Counted from the first letter of the stretch, positions 50,609 through 60,053 are shown. The stretch is DNA of 64,000 bases from Palleronia abyssalis (GCF_900302445.1 NZ_ONZF01000001.1:558001-622000), one strand, 5' to 3'. Notes: generated by a model not told the origin, from the letters alone. A program made the numbers and translations.

Positions 50609-51490
50609 CTATTCCCCGGACAGCTTGCGCAGTCGCGCGATCAGCGACGACGTATCCCAGCGCCCGCCACCCATGGACTGCACGTCCTTGTAGAACTGAT
50701 CGACCAGCGCGGTGACGGGCAGCGGCGCGCCGATCTCGTCCCCGGTGGCCAGGCAGATGCCCAGATCCTTGCGCATCCAATCGGTGGCGAAGCCGTGGTC
50801 GAACTGGCCGTCCAGCATCGTCTCGTACCGGTTCTCCATCTGCCACGACCCTGCGGCGCCCTGGCTGATGACCTCGACCACCGCGCGGCCGTCCAGCCCC
50901 GCCTTCTCGGCGAAATGCAGCGCTTCGGACAGGCCCTGAACCAGCCCCGCGATGGCGATCTGGTTGCACATCTTGGTGGTCTGGCCCGCGCCGGTCTCAC
51001 CGATGCGACGGCAGATCTTGGCGTAGCACTCCATCACCGGCAGGGCGCGGTCGAACGCCTCCTGCGGCCCGCCGCACATGATCGACAGCGCCCCCTTCTC
51101 GGCCCCTGCCTGACCGCCCGAGATCGGCGCGTCCACGAAAGCCGCACCCTTCTCGCCTGCCGCTTCGGCAAGCTCGCGCGTGACCATGGCAGACACGGTC
51201 GTGTGATCGACGAAGATGGCGCCCTCGGACAGGCCTTGAAACGCGCCGTCCGGGCCGGTGCAGATCCCGCGCAGGTCGTCGTCGTTGCCGACGCAGGTGA
51301 ATACGAATTCGGCCCCTTCGGCGGCGGCGGCGGCAGGCGTGTCGGCGCGCTTTCCCTGGTGCTTGGCGACCCAGTCGTCGGCCTTGGCGGAGGTGCGGTT
51401 GTAGACGGTCACGTCGTGGCCCGCGGCCTTCAGATGCCCGGCCATGGGAAAGCCCATCACGCCCAATCCCAAAAATGCTACCGCCGCCAT
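50609..51490 (-). CDS. NAD(P)-dependent beta-hydroxyacid dehydrogenase
   Basis: A 293-residue oxidoreductase of the 3-hydroxyisobutyrate dehydrogenase/GarR family. The Rossmann motif is AFLGLGVMGFPMAGHLKAAG, followed by FVDAPISGGQAGAEKGALSI (substrate-binding DxPxSGG) and the catalytic-lysine helix GAGQTTKMCNQIAIAGLVQG. The C-terminal domain ends RKDLGICLATGDEIG and a normal tail. The ATG at 51490 is used because it begins the first beta strand. The substrate may be 2-hydroxy-3-oxopropionate or a related hydroxyacid. Divergent from the penicillin acylase gene. Confidence 0.92.
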   Translation of the reverse strand: MAAVAFLGLGVMGFPMAGHLKAAGHDVTVYNRTSAKADDWVAKHQGKRADTPAAAAAEGAEFVFTCVGNDDDLRGICTGPDGAFQGLSEGAIFVDHTTVSAMVTRELAEAAGEKGAAFVDAPISGGQAGAEKGALSIMCGGPQEAFDRALPVMECYAKICRRIGETGAGQTTKMCNQIAIAGLVQGLSEALHFAEKAGLDGRAVVEVISQGAAGSWQMENRYETMLDGQFDHGFATDWMRKDLGICLATGDEIGAPLPVTALVDQFYKDVQSMGGGRWDTSSLIARLRKLSGE

Positions 51491-51578
51491 GCCTTCACCT
51501 CGCCTGTCCGTTTGTCTAAGCACGGGTTTAACCTTGTCCCGTGGCCGGTCAACCGGCGTCCCGTTCCCTGAGGTGCCG

Positions 51579-54080
51579 ATGCTGTTCTTGTTCCGCTGGC
51601 TGGTGCGTGTGTTTACCGGTCTTGCCGTGCTGGCGGCGGTCGTTCTTCTGGTGGGCTACTGGTTCCTGTCGCGCAGCGCGCCCGACTACGACGATACATT
51701 GACAGTTGACGGCGTCACGGGCCCGGTCGAGATCGTGCGCAATACCGCCAACGTCCCCCACATCTTCGGCGAGACGGACGAGGACGTGTTCTTCGGCCTG
51801 GGCTTTGCCCACGCGCAGGACCGGCTGTGGCAGATGACGCTGCTGCGCCGCACCGCACAGGGCCGACTGTCCGAGATCTTCGGCAGCCGCACCGCCCGCA
51901 CGGACGAGCTTCTGCGGCGCCTTGACCTTTACAACCTCGCCGCCGACTCGGTCGAGGTGCAGGATGCCGATACGACAGCCGCCTTGCGCGCCTATGCCGA
52001 CGGTGTGAACGCATGGGTGTCCGAGGTGAACGCAGGCGCGCTTGGTCGCGGCGCGCCGGAATTCTGGCTGTTCTCGCCCGAGATCGCGCCATGGACCCCC
52101 GCCGACAGCCTGGCGATCATCAAGCTGCTGGGCCTGCAACTCTCGGCCCACGTGACCGAGGAGGTGCTGCGCGCGCGGGTCTCGCTTGCGCTGGACGACG
52201 ACGCGCGTCTTGAGGACATCATGCCCGAGGCGCCCGGAAACGGGATCGCGGCGCTGCCTTCCTATGCGTCGCTGGTCCCTGGGGCGGAGGCGGTGCGCCA
52301 CGCGTCGCTGGACACCGGGCCGGAGCCGGCCCTGTCACCGCTGGCCCCGCGCGGCTTCGGCGGCGCATCGAACGCATGGGCCGCGGCGCCGGACCGGGCG
52401 GCCACCGGTGGCACGCTTCTGGCCAACGATCCGCATCTGGGCTTCACCGCCCCCGCCATCTGGTACCTCGCCCGGGTCGAGCTGGAATCGGGCGGCGTCA
52501 TCGGCGGCACCGTGCCCGGGATGCCCATCGTGCTGGTGGGCCGGTCGGACCGGATCGGCTGGGGGCTGACATCGTCTTATGCCGACGACCAGGACGTCCA
52601 TATCGAGCGTCTGAACCCCGAGAATTCCTCGGAAGTGCTGACCCCGGACGGGTTCAAGCCGATGCGCACGCGCACCTCGATCGTCCGGATCAAGGATGCC
52701 GCCGACCTGACCTTGACCCTGCGCTGGACCGAAAACGGCCCCGTCCTGCCCGGGCGGCACTGGGATCTGGGTACGATCACCCCGCCGGGGCACGTGGCGT
52801 CGATCGCGTGGACGGCACTGAGCCCGGTCGACACCTCGATGAGCGCGGCGCTGGCGCTGATGAAGTCAGGCTCGGTCGACGAGGCGATCGAGGTCTCCGA
52901 AGGGTTCATGGCGCCGTCGCAGAACCTGACGGTCGTGGATGGCGAAACCATCGCGATGAAGGTGATCGGCGCCCTGCCCCGCCGCCGCGACGATCACCAG
53001 TCGAAGGGCCGTCTGCCGACCCCCGGCTGGATCGAGGCGAACCGCTGGGACGGGATGCTGCCCTATGCCACGAACCCCGAATTCGTGGCACCCGAGGGGG
53101 GGATCCTTGGCAATACCAACAACAAGGTCATCGACCGCCCCTTCCCGATGCACATGTCCTATCACTGGGGCGACACCCAGCGCGTCCAGCGCTGGCGCCG
53201 CCTGATGCAGGGCCGGGAGGTGCATACCCGCGAAAGCTTCATGGAGGCGCAGCTCGACACCGTCAGCTATACCGCGCGTTCCCTTCTGCCGCTGGTCGGG
53301 GCCGAGCTGTGGTTCTCGGGCGAGGCCGCGCCCGAGGGCACGCCCGAACGCCTGCGCCAGCGCGCGCTGGAGCTTCTGGCCAGCTGGAACGGCGAGATGA
53401 ACGAACATCTGCCCGAACCGCTGATCTATGCCGCGTGGATGCGCGCGTTGCAGGACCGGCTGATCAACGACGACCTCGGCCCGCTGGCCGACGAGTTCAC
53501 CCATGTCGAGCCCCTGTTCATCGAACGCGTGTTCCGCGATGTGGGCGGGGCTGCGGCGTGGTGCGACGTGCAGCAATCCGCGCGTGAGGAAACCTGCCCC
53601 GAGATGGCGCGCCTGGCGCTGGACGACGCGCTGGTCTGGATCACCGAACGTTACGGCCAGGGCCTGGAATCGCTGCGCTGGGGCAATGCGCACGAAGCGG
53701 TGCACGAGCATCCGGTGCTGGGCACCACGCCCGGGCTGGGCTGGCTGGTCAACATTCGGCAATCCACCAGCGGCGGCGACAACACGCTTCTGCGCGGCCG
53801 GACCAAGGGCACGATGCCCGACCCGTTCCTGAACGTGCATGGCGCGGGCTATCGCGGGATATACGATTTCGCGGATCCTGAATCCTCGGTTTTCATCATC
53901 TCGACCGGGCAATCGGGCCATCCGCTCTCGCGCCATTACGACGACCTCAGCGAGCTGTGGCGGCGCGGCGAATACATTCCGATGACGCTGGACCCCGACC
54001 TCGCCCGTGCGGGGGCGACGGGTGTGACGGTCCTTCTTCCCGAGGAAACGGAAGAAGACCGGGCGGCCGAGATCGAGTGA
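51579..54080 (+). CDS. Penicillin acylase family protein
   Basis: An 833-residue exported Ntn-hydrolase precursor. A single N-terminal membrane/signal segment (WLVRVFTGLAVLAAVVLLVG) precedes the alpha chain (TVDGVTGPVEIVRNTANVPH, GLGFAHAQDRLWQMTLLRR). Self-cleavage is expected before the Ser in GFGGASNAWAAAPDRAATGG, which becomes the nucleophile of the beta chain; LANDPHLGFTAPAIWYLARV and SQNLTVVDGETIAMKV are conserved beta-chain blocks. It acts in the periplasm on an amide such as a lactone-type signal or beta-lactam; the real substrate cannot be read. The start follows GAGGTG. Confidence 0.92.
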   Translation: MLFLFRWLVRVFTGLAVLAAVVLLVGYWFLSRSAPDYDDTLTVDGVTGPVEIVRNTANVPHIFGETDEDVFFGLGFAHAQDRLWQMTLLRRTAQGRLSEIFGSRTARTDELLRRLDLYNLAADSVEVQDADTTAALRAYADGVNAWVSEVNAGALGRGAPEFWLFSPEIAPWTPADSLAIIKLLGLQLSAHVTEEVLRARVSLALDDDARLEDIMPEAPGNGIAALPSYASLVPGAEAVRHASLDTGPEPALSPLAPRGFGGASNAWAAAPDRAATGGTLLANDPHLGFTAPAIWYLARVELESGGVIGGTVPGMPIVLVGRSDRIGWGLTSSYADDQDVHIERLNPENSSEVLTPDGFKPMRTRTSIVRIKDAADLTLTLRWTENGPVLPGRHWDLGTITPPGHVASIAWTALSPVDTSMSAALALMKSGSVDEAIEVSEGFMAPSQNLTVVDGETIAMKVIGALPRRRDDHQSKGRLPTPGWIEANRWDGMLPYATNPEFVAPEGGILGNTNNKVIDRPFPMHMSYHWGDTQRVQRWRRLMQGREVHTRESFMEAQLDTVSYTARSLLPLVGAELWFSGEAAPEGTPERLRQRALELLASWNGEMNEHLPEPLIYAAWMRALQDRLINDDLGPLADEFTHVEPLFIERVFRDVGGAAAWCDVQQSAREETCPEMARLALDDALVWITERYGQGLESLRWGNAHEAVHEHPVLGTTPGLGWLVNIRQSTSGGDNTLLRGRTKGTMPDPFLNVHGAGYRGIYDFADPESSVFIISTGQSGHPLSRHYDDLSELWRRGEYIPMTLDPDLARAGATGVTVLLPEETEEDRAAEIE

Positions 54081-54083
54081 CCG

Positions 54084-54674
54084 TCAGATCGCGCCGGGCA
54101 TCAGGTGGAGCGCGGCGTGCTGGAGCAACATGATCGTCTTGGCATCGCGGATCCGGCCATCGTCGATCATCTCCAGCGCCTCGGTCAGGGGCAGCTCCAG
54201 CACCTCGATATCCTCGCCTTCGTCCTCGACACCGCCGCCTTGGTCGATGCGGTCGTCGGGGCTGTACCGGCCCACGAAGAAATGCAGACGCTCGGTCACC
54301 GAACCGGGGCTCATGAAGGCGTCCCACAGGGGCGTCAGCGTCGCAATGCGGTATCCCGTTTCTTCCTCCAGCTCGGCGCGCATGCGCTCGGCCGGGTCGG
54401 CCTCGTCAAGCAGACCCGCCGGCGCCTCGATCAGCAAATCGTCATGGCCGTTCTCGAACGCGGGCCAGCGGAACTGGCGGATCAGGATGACCGTGCGCCG
54501 GGCGGGATCGTATAGCAGACAGACGCAGCCATTGCCGCGGTCATAGCTCTCGCGCGTCTGCTCCTGCCATGTTCCGTCCGACATCCGGTAGTCGAACCGC
54601 GCCTTGCGCAGCGTGTACCAGTTGTCCGACAGGACGGTCAGTTCGTGCAGGCGCACGCGGTCCGAAATGCTCAT
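54084..54674 (-). CDS. NUDIX hydrolase, GDP-mannose pyrophosphatase-like
   Basis: A 196-residue NUDIX enzyme. Its Nudix box is GLLDEADPAERMRAELEEET-GY, the variant form used by NudK and ADP-sugar pyrophosphatases (the first Arg of the classic REUXEE is replaced). The N-terminal dimer part (VRLHELTVLSDNWYTLRKAR) and VILIRQFRWPAF strand match that subfamily. It probably hydrolyses a nucleoside diphosphate sugar. It is convergent with the penicillin acylase gene, with 3 bases between. Confidence 0.9.
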   Translation of the reverse strand: MSISDRVRLHELTVLSDNWYTLRKARFDYRMSDGTWQEQTRESYDRGNGCVCLLYDPARRTVILIRQFRWPAFENGHDDLLIEAPAGLLDEADPAERMRAELEEETGYRIATLTPLWDAFMSPGSVTERLHFFVGRYSPDDRIDQGGGVEDEGEDIEVLELPLTEALEMIDDGRIRDAKTIMLLQHAALHLMPGAI

Positions 54675-54789
54675 GTCTGCCCGTTCCCCTTCCCGCTACA
54701 TCGCGAGCCTTGCGTTATAAAAACGTCCGGATGGCCCGATTTTTTTGACGCCTGATCGGAACCGTCCACAGTTTATTAATATTGTCCAA

Positions 54790-54879
54790 CTAGCCTGAAC
54801 GGGTTCGGCGGCCATCCTGGTCGCGCCGTCGGGCATCCTCCCTGACGACTGGCCGCGCCTTCCCGGCGCGGCATTTTTT
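54790..54879 (+). ncRNA. Candidate small RNA ending in a strong terminator
   Basis: A perfect 8-bp G+C-rich stem (54852-54859 with 54865-54872) and a T-run (54874-54879) form an intrinsic terminator on the plus strand, yet no plus-strand gene precedes it; the nearest gene is transcribed away. The preceding ~60 bases contain CATCCTCCCTGACG, an anti-Shine-Dalgarno-like stretch, and A+T-rich TTTATTAATATTG lies upstream. The 5' end is a guess. Confidence 0.35.
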
Positions 54880-54906
54880 ACCCGTCACCCCCACGGATAT
54901 TCCCTG

Positions 54907-54935
54907 TTGACGGACCCGGGATAACTTCATAGCGT
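54907..54935 (+). promoter_or_regulatory. Promoter upstream of ialB-like gene
   Basis: TTGACG (54907-54912) and TAGCGT (54930-54935) are separated by exactly 17 bases. Transcription would start near 54942, either for a ~70-nt RNA or for a 160-nt ialB leader. Confidence 0.5.
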
Positions 54936-54984
54936 CCGTCTCAATCAATAAGGCCGGCCAGTCCGCCAGGGAGAAATATACGTC

Positions 54985-55013
54985 GGAAAGGTCCCGTTCG
55001 CGGGGCCTTTTCG
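54985..55013 (+). terminator. Terminator or attenuator in the ialB leader
   Basis: GGTCCCG and CGGGGCC (one G-T pair) around a TTCG tetraloop, flanked by AAA and TTTT, form a compact terminator-like hairpin between the promoter at 54907 and the ialB start at 55103. Confidence 0.5.
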
Positions 55014-55102
55014 CGTTCAGGGCGGACCGGAAATCGGACCTGACAGCGGCAAGGCGACCTGTTAAACGCCACGCCGAGACCACGTTCATCACTGGAAGCG
55101 AC

Positions 55103-55741
55103 ATGACCGACTACTTCAAAACGCTCTCGCTCGCCGCCCTCCTCGCCTTTGCCGGCCCCGCCCTTGCGCAGGAGGCCGATACGCCAACCGAGGACGCCCC
55201 CGCCCAGGCCACCGACGGGCTGAACATGGGCGAACCCGCCGGATCGCGGCAGGACGCCGAAGGCCCCGGATCGACCTATATCGAAGCCGAGTTCGGCGAT
55301 TGGCAGCAACGCTGCGTGCGTGCGCCCGACGGCAACGACCCCTGCCAGCTGTACCAGCTTCTTCGCGACGGCGATGGCAATGCCGTGGCCGAGATGAGCA
55401 TCTTCCCCCTGCCCCCCGGACGCGAGGCGGCAGCGGGTTCGACCATCATCACCCCCCTGGAGACGCTGCTGACGCGGTCGATCACGCTGTCGGTGGATGG
55501 CAGCCAGCCCAAGCGCTATCCGTTCGAATTCTGCACCCAACAAGGTTGCATCAGCCGCGTGGGCTTCACCGCGGCCGAGGTGGAGCAGTTCAAGCGCGGT
55601 GCCGCGGGGCGCATGGTGATCGTACCGGCCGCAGCCCCCGATCAGACGATCTCGCTGACGATCAGCCTGTCGGGCTTCACCGCCGGGTTCGAGGCTGTGA
55701 CCGAGGCGAATGCGAACGCCGGCCAAGCTGCCCCCGAGTGA
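55103..55741 (+). CDS. Invasion-associated locus B (IalB) family protein
   Basis: A 212-residue exported protein. The signal peptide (TLSLAALLAFAGPALAQ) and an acidic linker are followed by an IalB domain: AEFGDWQQRCVRAPDGNDPC, CQLYQLLRDGDGNAVAEMSI, PFEFCTQQGCISRVGFTAAE, with the four conserved Cys that likely form disulfides. IalB proteins are periplasmic; those of Bartonella influence red-cell invasion, but free-living relatives have no known function. The start follows GGAAG. A strong terminator is just 3'. Confidence 0.9.
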   Translation: MTDYFKTLSLAALLAFAGPALAQEADTPTEDAPAQATDGLNMGEPAGSRQDAEGPGSTYIEAEFGDWQQRCVRAPDGNDPCQLYQLLRDGDGNAVAEMSIFPLPPGREAAAGSTIITPLETLLTRSITLSVDGSQPKRYPFEFCTQQGCISRVGFTAAEVEQFKRGAAGRMVIVPAAAPDQTISLTISLSGFTAGFEAVTEANANAGQAAPE

Positions 55742-55763
55742 TCGCAGTACGGTCGTAACTGAA

Positions 55764-55793
55764 ACCGCCGCCCCACCCCGGGGCGGCGGTTTT
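55764..55793 (+). terminator. Rho-independent terminator after the IalB gene
   Basis: A perfect 10-bp G+C stem (55765-55774 with 55780-55789) and TTTT follow the stop by 23 bases. It lies between convergent genes. Confidence 0.85.
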
Positions 55794-55809
55794 CGTTTGC
55801 GACCCTCAC

Positions 55810-57018
55810 TTACGCGTTGGTCAACGCCAGAACCGCGTTCAGCCCCCCGAAGGCGAAGGCGTTCGACATGGCAACCTCGATCTGTGCCTCGCGCGCTTCG
55901 TTCGGCACGACGTCGAGGGCACATTCGGGGTCCGGCTCTTCGTAGCCGATGGTGGGGGCGATGATCCCATCGCGCAGCGCCATGATGCAGGCCAGAAGCT
56001 CGACCGCGCCGGTGCCGCCGATCAGGTGACCGTGCATCGACTTGGTGGAGGACATCATCAGATCGTTCGCGTGGTGGCCGAAGACGTCCGCCACCGCCGC
56101 GCATTCGGTCTTGTCGTTGGCCGCCGTGCCGGTGCCGTGGGCGTTGATGTACCCCACCCGCTCGGTCGCGATGCCGCCGTCCTTCAAAGCACCTGCTATG
56201 GCGCGCGCCGCCCCCTTCTTCGAGGGCATGACGATGTCGGCCGCGTCCGAAGACATGGCGAATCCGGCAACCTCGGCCAGGATCTCGGCGCCGCGGGCTT
56301 TCGCGCGCTCGTATTCCTCGAACACGAACATGCCTGCGCCTTCGCCCTGGACCATGCCGTTCCGCGTGGCCGAGAACGGGCGGCAGGCGTCGCGGGACAT
56401 GACGCGCAAGCCCTCCCACGCCTTCACGCCGCCGAAGCACAGCATCGACTCGGACCCGCCGGTGACCATCACATCGGCCAGGCCCGACCGGATCATTGAA
56501 AATGCCTGCCCCATCGCATGGTTCGAGGACGCGCAGGCCGTCGCGACCGTGAAGCTGGGGCCCTGAAGGTTGTACTGCATCGACACGTGGCTTGCCGCAG
56601 CGTTGTTCATCAGCTTGGGCACGACGAAAGGATGGACGCGGTTCTTCCCCTCTTCATAGACGGCGCGGTAATTTTCGTCCTGCGTGGACAGACCGCCGCC
56701 GGACGTGCCCATCACGACCCCGGCCCGCTGCGCCAGTTCCCCCTGGAACGAGATGCCGGACTGTGCGATCGCCTCTTCCGCTGCGATCAGGGCGAATTGC
56801 GTGAACCGGTCATACAGGGCGATCTGCTGGCGGTTGAAGCGGTCGGTCTCGGCGTAGTCCTTGATCTGCGCGCCGATCTGCACCGTCAGGCGATCCACGT
56901 CGCGGATGTCCAGCGGACCGATGCCGCAACGCCCCTCGCGCATCGCCTTCAGCGTCTCGGGCACGGACTGCCCCAGCGCGTTGATCGTGCCCGCGCCGGT
57001 GATGACGACGCGCCTCAC
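55810..57018 (-). CDS. Beta-ketoacyl-ACP synthase (FabF-like)
   Basis: A 402-residue condensing enzyme. The active-site Cys is in TVATACASSNHAMGQAFSMI, the two His in INAHGTGTAANDKTE and SMHGHLIGGTGAVELLA; VVITGAGTINALGQSVPE begins the fold and NAFAFGGLNAVLAL ends it. It overlaps the ACP gene by ATGA. Together with that ACP and lpxD it looks like a dedicated acyl-chain supply for lipid A, not the housekeeping FabF; this is inference from context. Confidence 0.9.
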   Translation of the reverse strand: MRRVVITGAGTINALGQSVPETLKAMREGRCGIGPLDIRDVDRLTVQIGAQIKDYAETDRFNRQQIALYDRFTQFALIAAEEAIAQSGISFQGELAQRAGVVMGTSGGGLSTQDENYRAVYEEGKNRVHPFVVPKLMNNAAASHVSMQYNLQGPSFTVATACASSNHAMGQAFSMIRSGLADVMVTGGSESMLCFGGVKAWEGLRVMSRDACRPFSATRNGMVQGEGAGMFVFEEYERAKARGAEILAEVAGFAMSSDAADIVMPSKKGAARAIAGALKDGGIATERVGYINAHGTGTAANDKTECAAVADVFGHHANDLMMSSTKSMHGHLIGGTGAVELLACIMALRDGIIAPTIGYEEPDPECALDVVPNEAREAQIEVAMSNAFAFGGLNAVLALTNA

Positions 57019-57281
57019 GTTTTCTGGGCGGCCACGAGGCCCTCGACCGCGCCGACGATCGCCGCAACCGACGAGATGTCGAACTCGCTCGCCTGCGGCT
57101 CGTTCGCGTTGAATGGCACCTGGATGTCGAACTCTTCCTCGATGGCGAAAATGGATTCCACCAGGCCCAGTGAATCGATGCCCAGATCGTCCAGCGTCTG
57201 CGTCATCTCGATATCCGAGGGTTCCAGCATCGCCTGTTCGGCCATGATCCGGATCACCTTGTCCCTGACGTCGTCAGCCAT
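57015..57281 (-). CDS. Acyl carrier protein
   Basis: An 88-residue carrier protein with the phosphopantetheine site DDLGIDSLGLVESIFAIEEE (Ser of DSLG). It is longer and less acidic at its C-terminus than housekeeping AcpP (SEFDISSVAAIVGAVEGLVA). It is translationally coupled to the ketosynthase and starts 30 bases after lpxD. A specialised lipid A or envelope acyl carrier is likely. Confidence 0.9.
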   Translation of the reverse strand: MADDVRDKVIRIMAEQAMLEPSDIEMTQTLDDLGIDSLGLVESIFAIEEEFDIQVPFNANEPQASEFDISSVAAIVGAVEGLVAAQKT

Positions 57282-57311
57282 TTGCCGCCCCCTTGTCGTT
57301 CGTCGCGGGAT

Positions 57312-58403
57312 TTAGTCATCCGCACCGGATTTTGGAACCGGTTTCTGTCGGGACGCAAGATCGCGCAGGACTCGCGGCAAGCGACGCAAGGCCTTGTACA
57401 TGTCTACATGTTGATCCATGCGCACGGCCGGATAACCCATCATCACACGCCCCGCAGGAACGTTGGACAGAACCTTCGTTCCGCCGCCGAAAATCACGTC
57501 CGAGCCAATGCTCAGATTGTCGGCGATCCCGGTCGCCCCGCCGCAAACCACGCGGTCGCCCAGAACGGTCGATCCGGCGATCCCGGTCAGTGCCGCGGCC
57601 AGACAATCGTCGCCCATCACCACGTTGTGGGCGATATGGCATAAGTTGTCGATCTTGCAGCCGTTGCCGATGCGCGTGGCACGGATGGTGCCGCGGTCCA
57701 CGGCCGAGTTGGCACCGATCTCGACATCGTTGCCGATGATGACCGTGCCCAACGAGTGGATGCGGGTCCACGATTGACGCACGATCTCGCCTTGGTCGCC
57801 CAGGCTGGATCGGGCCTTCTCGACCCCCGAGGTTTCGGGGGTGACGAAGGACAGGCCGTCAGCGCCGATCACGGCCGAGGGTTGCAGGATCACGCGGTCG
57901 CCGATGACCACGCGGGCCCCCACGCGCACCCCGTTGTAGAGAAGTGCGTCATCGCCGATCCGCGCCTCTTCCGCGACCGAAGCATGGCTGGCGATCCGGG
58001 CGTTGTCGCCGATCCGGGCGTCCCGGCCGATGACCACGAAGGGGCCGATGGCGGGGTTTGCGCCAATCGTCGCGGTGGGATCGACGACGGCCGTCGGATG
58101 GATGCCCGACGCGATTTCCGGCCCCGGATCAAGACGTTGCGTCAGGTGCGCCATGGCCAGGCGCGGGCGCTGGACGAACAACGCGGCCTGAAGCCCCAGG
58201 GCGCGCCAATCGGCCCCCTCCCACAGGATGGCGGCCCGAGCGCGGCCCTCGGGCAGACGTTCTGCATAAGCGGGCTGCATCGCGAGGGCCAGGTCTTCTG
58301 GGCCGGCGTCGGCAGGCTCGGCCGCGCTGGTGATCGTCAGGCTACCGTCGCCCTCCAACCGGGCCGAGAGGGCCGTCGCGATGTCATCGAGCCTTTGGGA
58401 CAT
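57312..58403 (-). CDS. lpxD: UDP-3-O-acylglucosamine N-acyltransferase
   Basis: A 363-residue enzyme that adds the second 3-hydroxyacyl chain to UDP-GlcN in lipid A synthesis. After an N-terminal uridine-binding domain comes a left-handed beta-helix of hexapeptide repeats ([40 protein letters not shown]), and the catalytic-His region is [37 protein letters not shown] precedes it. It uses an acyl-ACP donor, which fits the ACP and ketosynthase genes downstream. Confidence 0.94.
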   Translation of the reverse strand: MSQRLDDIATALSARLEGDGSLTITSAAEPADAGPEDLALAMQPAYAERLPEGRARAAILWEGADWRALGLQAALFVQRPRLAMAHLTQRLDPGPEIASGIHPTAVVDPTATIGANPAIGPFVVIGRDARIGDNARIASHASVAEEARIGDDALLYNGVRVGARVVIGDRVILQPSAVIGADGLSFVTPETSGVEKARSSLGDQGEIVRQSWTRIHSLGTVIIGNDVEIGANSAVDRGTIRATRIGNGCKIDNLCHIAHNVVMGDDCLAAALTGIAGSTVLGDRVVCGGATGIADNLSIGSDVIFGGGTKVLSNVPAGRVMMGYPAVRMDQHVDMYKALRRLPRVLRDLASRQKPVPKSGADD

Positions 58404-58439
58404 GTCGCCTCCGCCATTCTTGCGGAGGCGACCCTATCG

Positions 58440-60053
58440 TCAGCCGTCGGAAAGGGCCAGCCGCGTGTTCTCGGTCTCGAGCGGAACGCCTTCCGCCTGC
58501 AACGCGGACAGGATACGCGCGTCGCGGCCGTAGATGTCGTCGCGGTATTCCATCCCCCCGCCCGGCTTGGAGATCGCGGTGCGATAAACCAGGTGCACAG
58601 GAAGCGGCTGGTCGAGGTTCACGCGGGTGTTGTTGCCCGAGTTGAGGTGGCGATTGAACAGCCCCTCGGGATCGTCGGTTTGCATCGACAGAAGCGCATA
58701 GCCGAACTCGTAAGGATCATCGAGGCGGATACAGCCGTGGCTGAATGCGCGGACGTTCTGCTGAAACAGGCTCTGGGCCGGGGTGTCGTGCAGGTAGATA
58801 TTGTACTTGTTCGGGAACATGAACTTGACCCGGCCGAGTGCATTCTGCGGTCCCGGCTTCTGGCGCATGGAATAGGGGAAACTGCGCGCGGAGAATTGCG
58901 AGAACCCCCTGCCCCGATTCACGATCTGGCCACGCGAATTGATGATGTCTAGTTGTCCATGCGCGTACGGATTGCGCCGCAGGTTGGGCAGGTACTCCCC
59001 CACGATGATCGATCGCGGGACGTACCAGTACGGGTTGATGACCATATGGTCCATCTCGTCCGAGAATTCGGGCGTCTCGCGGTCCGACACGTTCTTGCCG
59101 ATCACCGACTTGGTCTCGAAGAAGACTTCTCCGTCGACGATGATCTGGGCGTGGAAATCGGTCAGGTTGACCCAGATGTGCCGATCACCGCGGTCGACAT
59201 TCATCCACCGCTCGCGCTCCATCGCGACCAGGACCGATCCCAACCGTTCGGACGGGCTGGTGTTCAGTTCTTCCCGCGTCTTGCCGCCGACGATACCGTC
59301 GACTTGCAAGCCGTGATCGAGCTGGAATGCCTCAACCGCCCTGCGCATGGTGGCATCGAAGACCTGGGTGGCCGAGCGCCCGAGATAGCCCATGGCGATC
59401 AGCCGGTCACGCAGACGGATCACGTCCGCGCCACTGTCGCCCTGCTCGACCCGGCTGGCCTGTACGGGTTCGCCCCAGGTGCCGTTCTGTATGGCATCCA
59501 CGAGGCGCAAACGCTCCCGCACGAGGCGCGTGTATTCGTGACTGTGCGGGGTCAAGCTATCCATGAATCCGTGCGGACGGGCGCGGGACAGTTCGCGCAG
59601 AAGCTCCAGACGCTTGTCCTCGGGGGACGCGCGCTTGATCGCGGGGACGACGCGATTGGGCTCCAGAACACCTGTCGAGATGTCGGAGGCGAAGCGCAGG
59701 AACAGCCTCGACAACTCGACATCGAGCTTGCCGCGATCCCGCACGGTCTTGGCGTCGGCCATCATCCGCCGAATACGGTCCGTGTCGTAGCGTCCTTCGG
59801 GCAGCGCGTGTAAAGACGCCTTACCGATCACGGCCAGCAAAGCTTCGCGGCGGGCCGTGTCGCCTGCATCGTTTCCAACCCACAGGGGTTCGAAATTTGA
59901 CTCGCGATAGAATGCGGACAGCGCCTCATCCTCGGCGGCGGCGACTGCGATAGCCTGATTGAACGGCGTGACCTGAGCCGTCGCCTGTGTCGTGACAGCC
60001 AGTGCGCCAAGTGTGGCCGGCACTGCCAGTCGCCTGAGAATCGCGGCGATCAT
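58440..60053 (-). CDS. L,D-transpeptidase (YcbB/LdtD type)
   Basis: A 537-residue periplasmic enzyme that makes 3-3 peptidoglycan cross-links. A signal peptide (AVPATLGALAVTTQATAQ) is followed by a helical scaffold, a peptidoglycan-binding domain (GDSGADVIRLRDRLIAMGYL, AVEAFQLDHGLQVDGIVGGK) and the YkuD catalytic domain with AFSHGCIRLDDPYEFGYALL carrying the active-site Cys. The substrate-loop NPYWYVPRSIIVGEYLP is typical of YcbB. It is divergent from the DUF882 peptidase gene. Confidence 0.93.
   Translation of the reverse strand: MIAAILRRLAVPATLGALAVTTQATAQVTPFNQAIAVAAAEDEALSAFYRESNFEPLWVGNDAGDTARREALLAVIGKASLHALPEGRYDTDRIRRMMADAKTVRDRGKLDVELSRLFLRFASDISTGVLEPNRVVPAIKRASPEDKRLELLRELSRARPHGFMDSLTPHSHEYTRLVRERLRLVDAIQNGTWGEPVQASRVEQGDSGADVIRLRDRLIAMGYLGRSATQVFDATMRRAVEAFQLDHGLQVDGIVGGKTREELNTSPSERLGSVLVAMERERWMNVDRGDRHIWVNLTDFHAQIIVDGEVFFETKSVIGKNVSDRETPEFSDEMDHMVINPYWYVPRSIIVGEYLPNLRRNPYAHGQLDIINSRGQIVNRGRGFSQFSARSFPYSMRQKPGPQNALGRVKFMFPNKYNIYLHDTPAQSLFQQNVRAFSHGCIRLDDPYEFGYALLSMQTDDPEGLFNRHLNSGNNTRVNLDQPLPVHLVYRTAISKPGGGMEYRDDIYGRDARILSALQAEGVPLETENTRLALSDG

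Larger units (their letters stand above)
54675..55102. other. 428-base region with two terminator-ended transcripts suspected
   Basis: No protein gene is seen. It contains two plus-strand hairpins followed by T-runs (54852-54879 and about 54985-55013), with a good promoter between them (54907-54935). See the candidate RNA entries. Confidence 0.5.
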
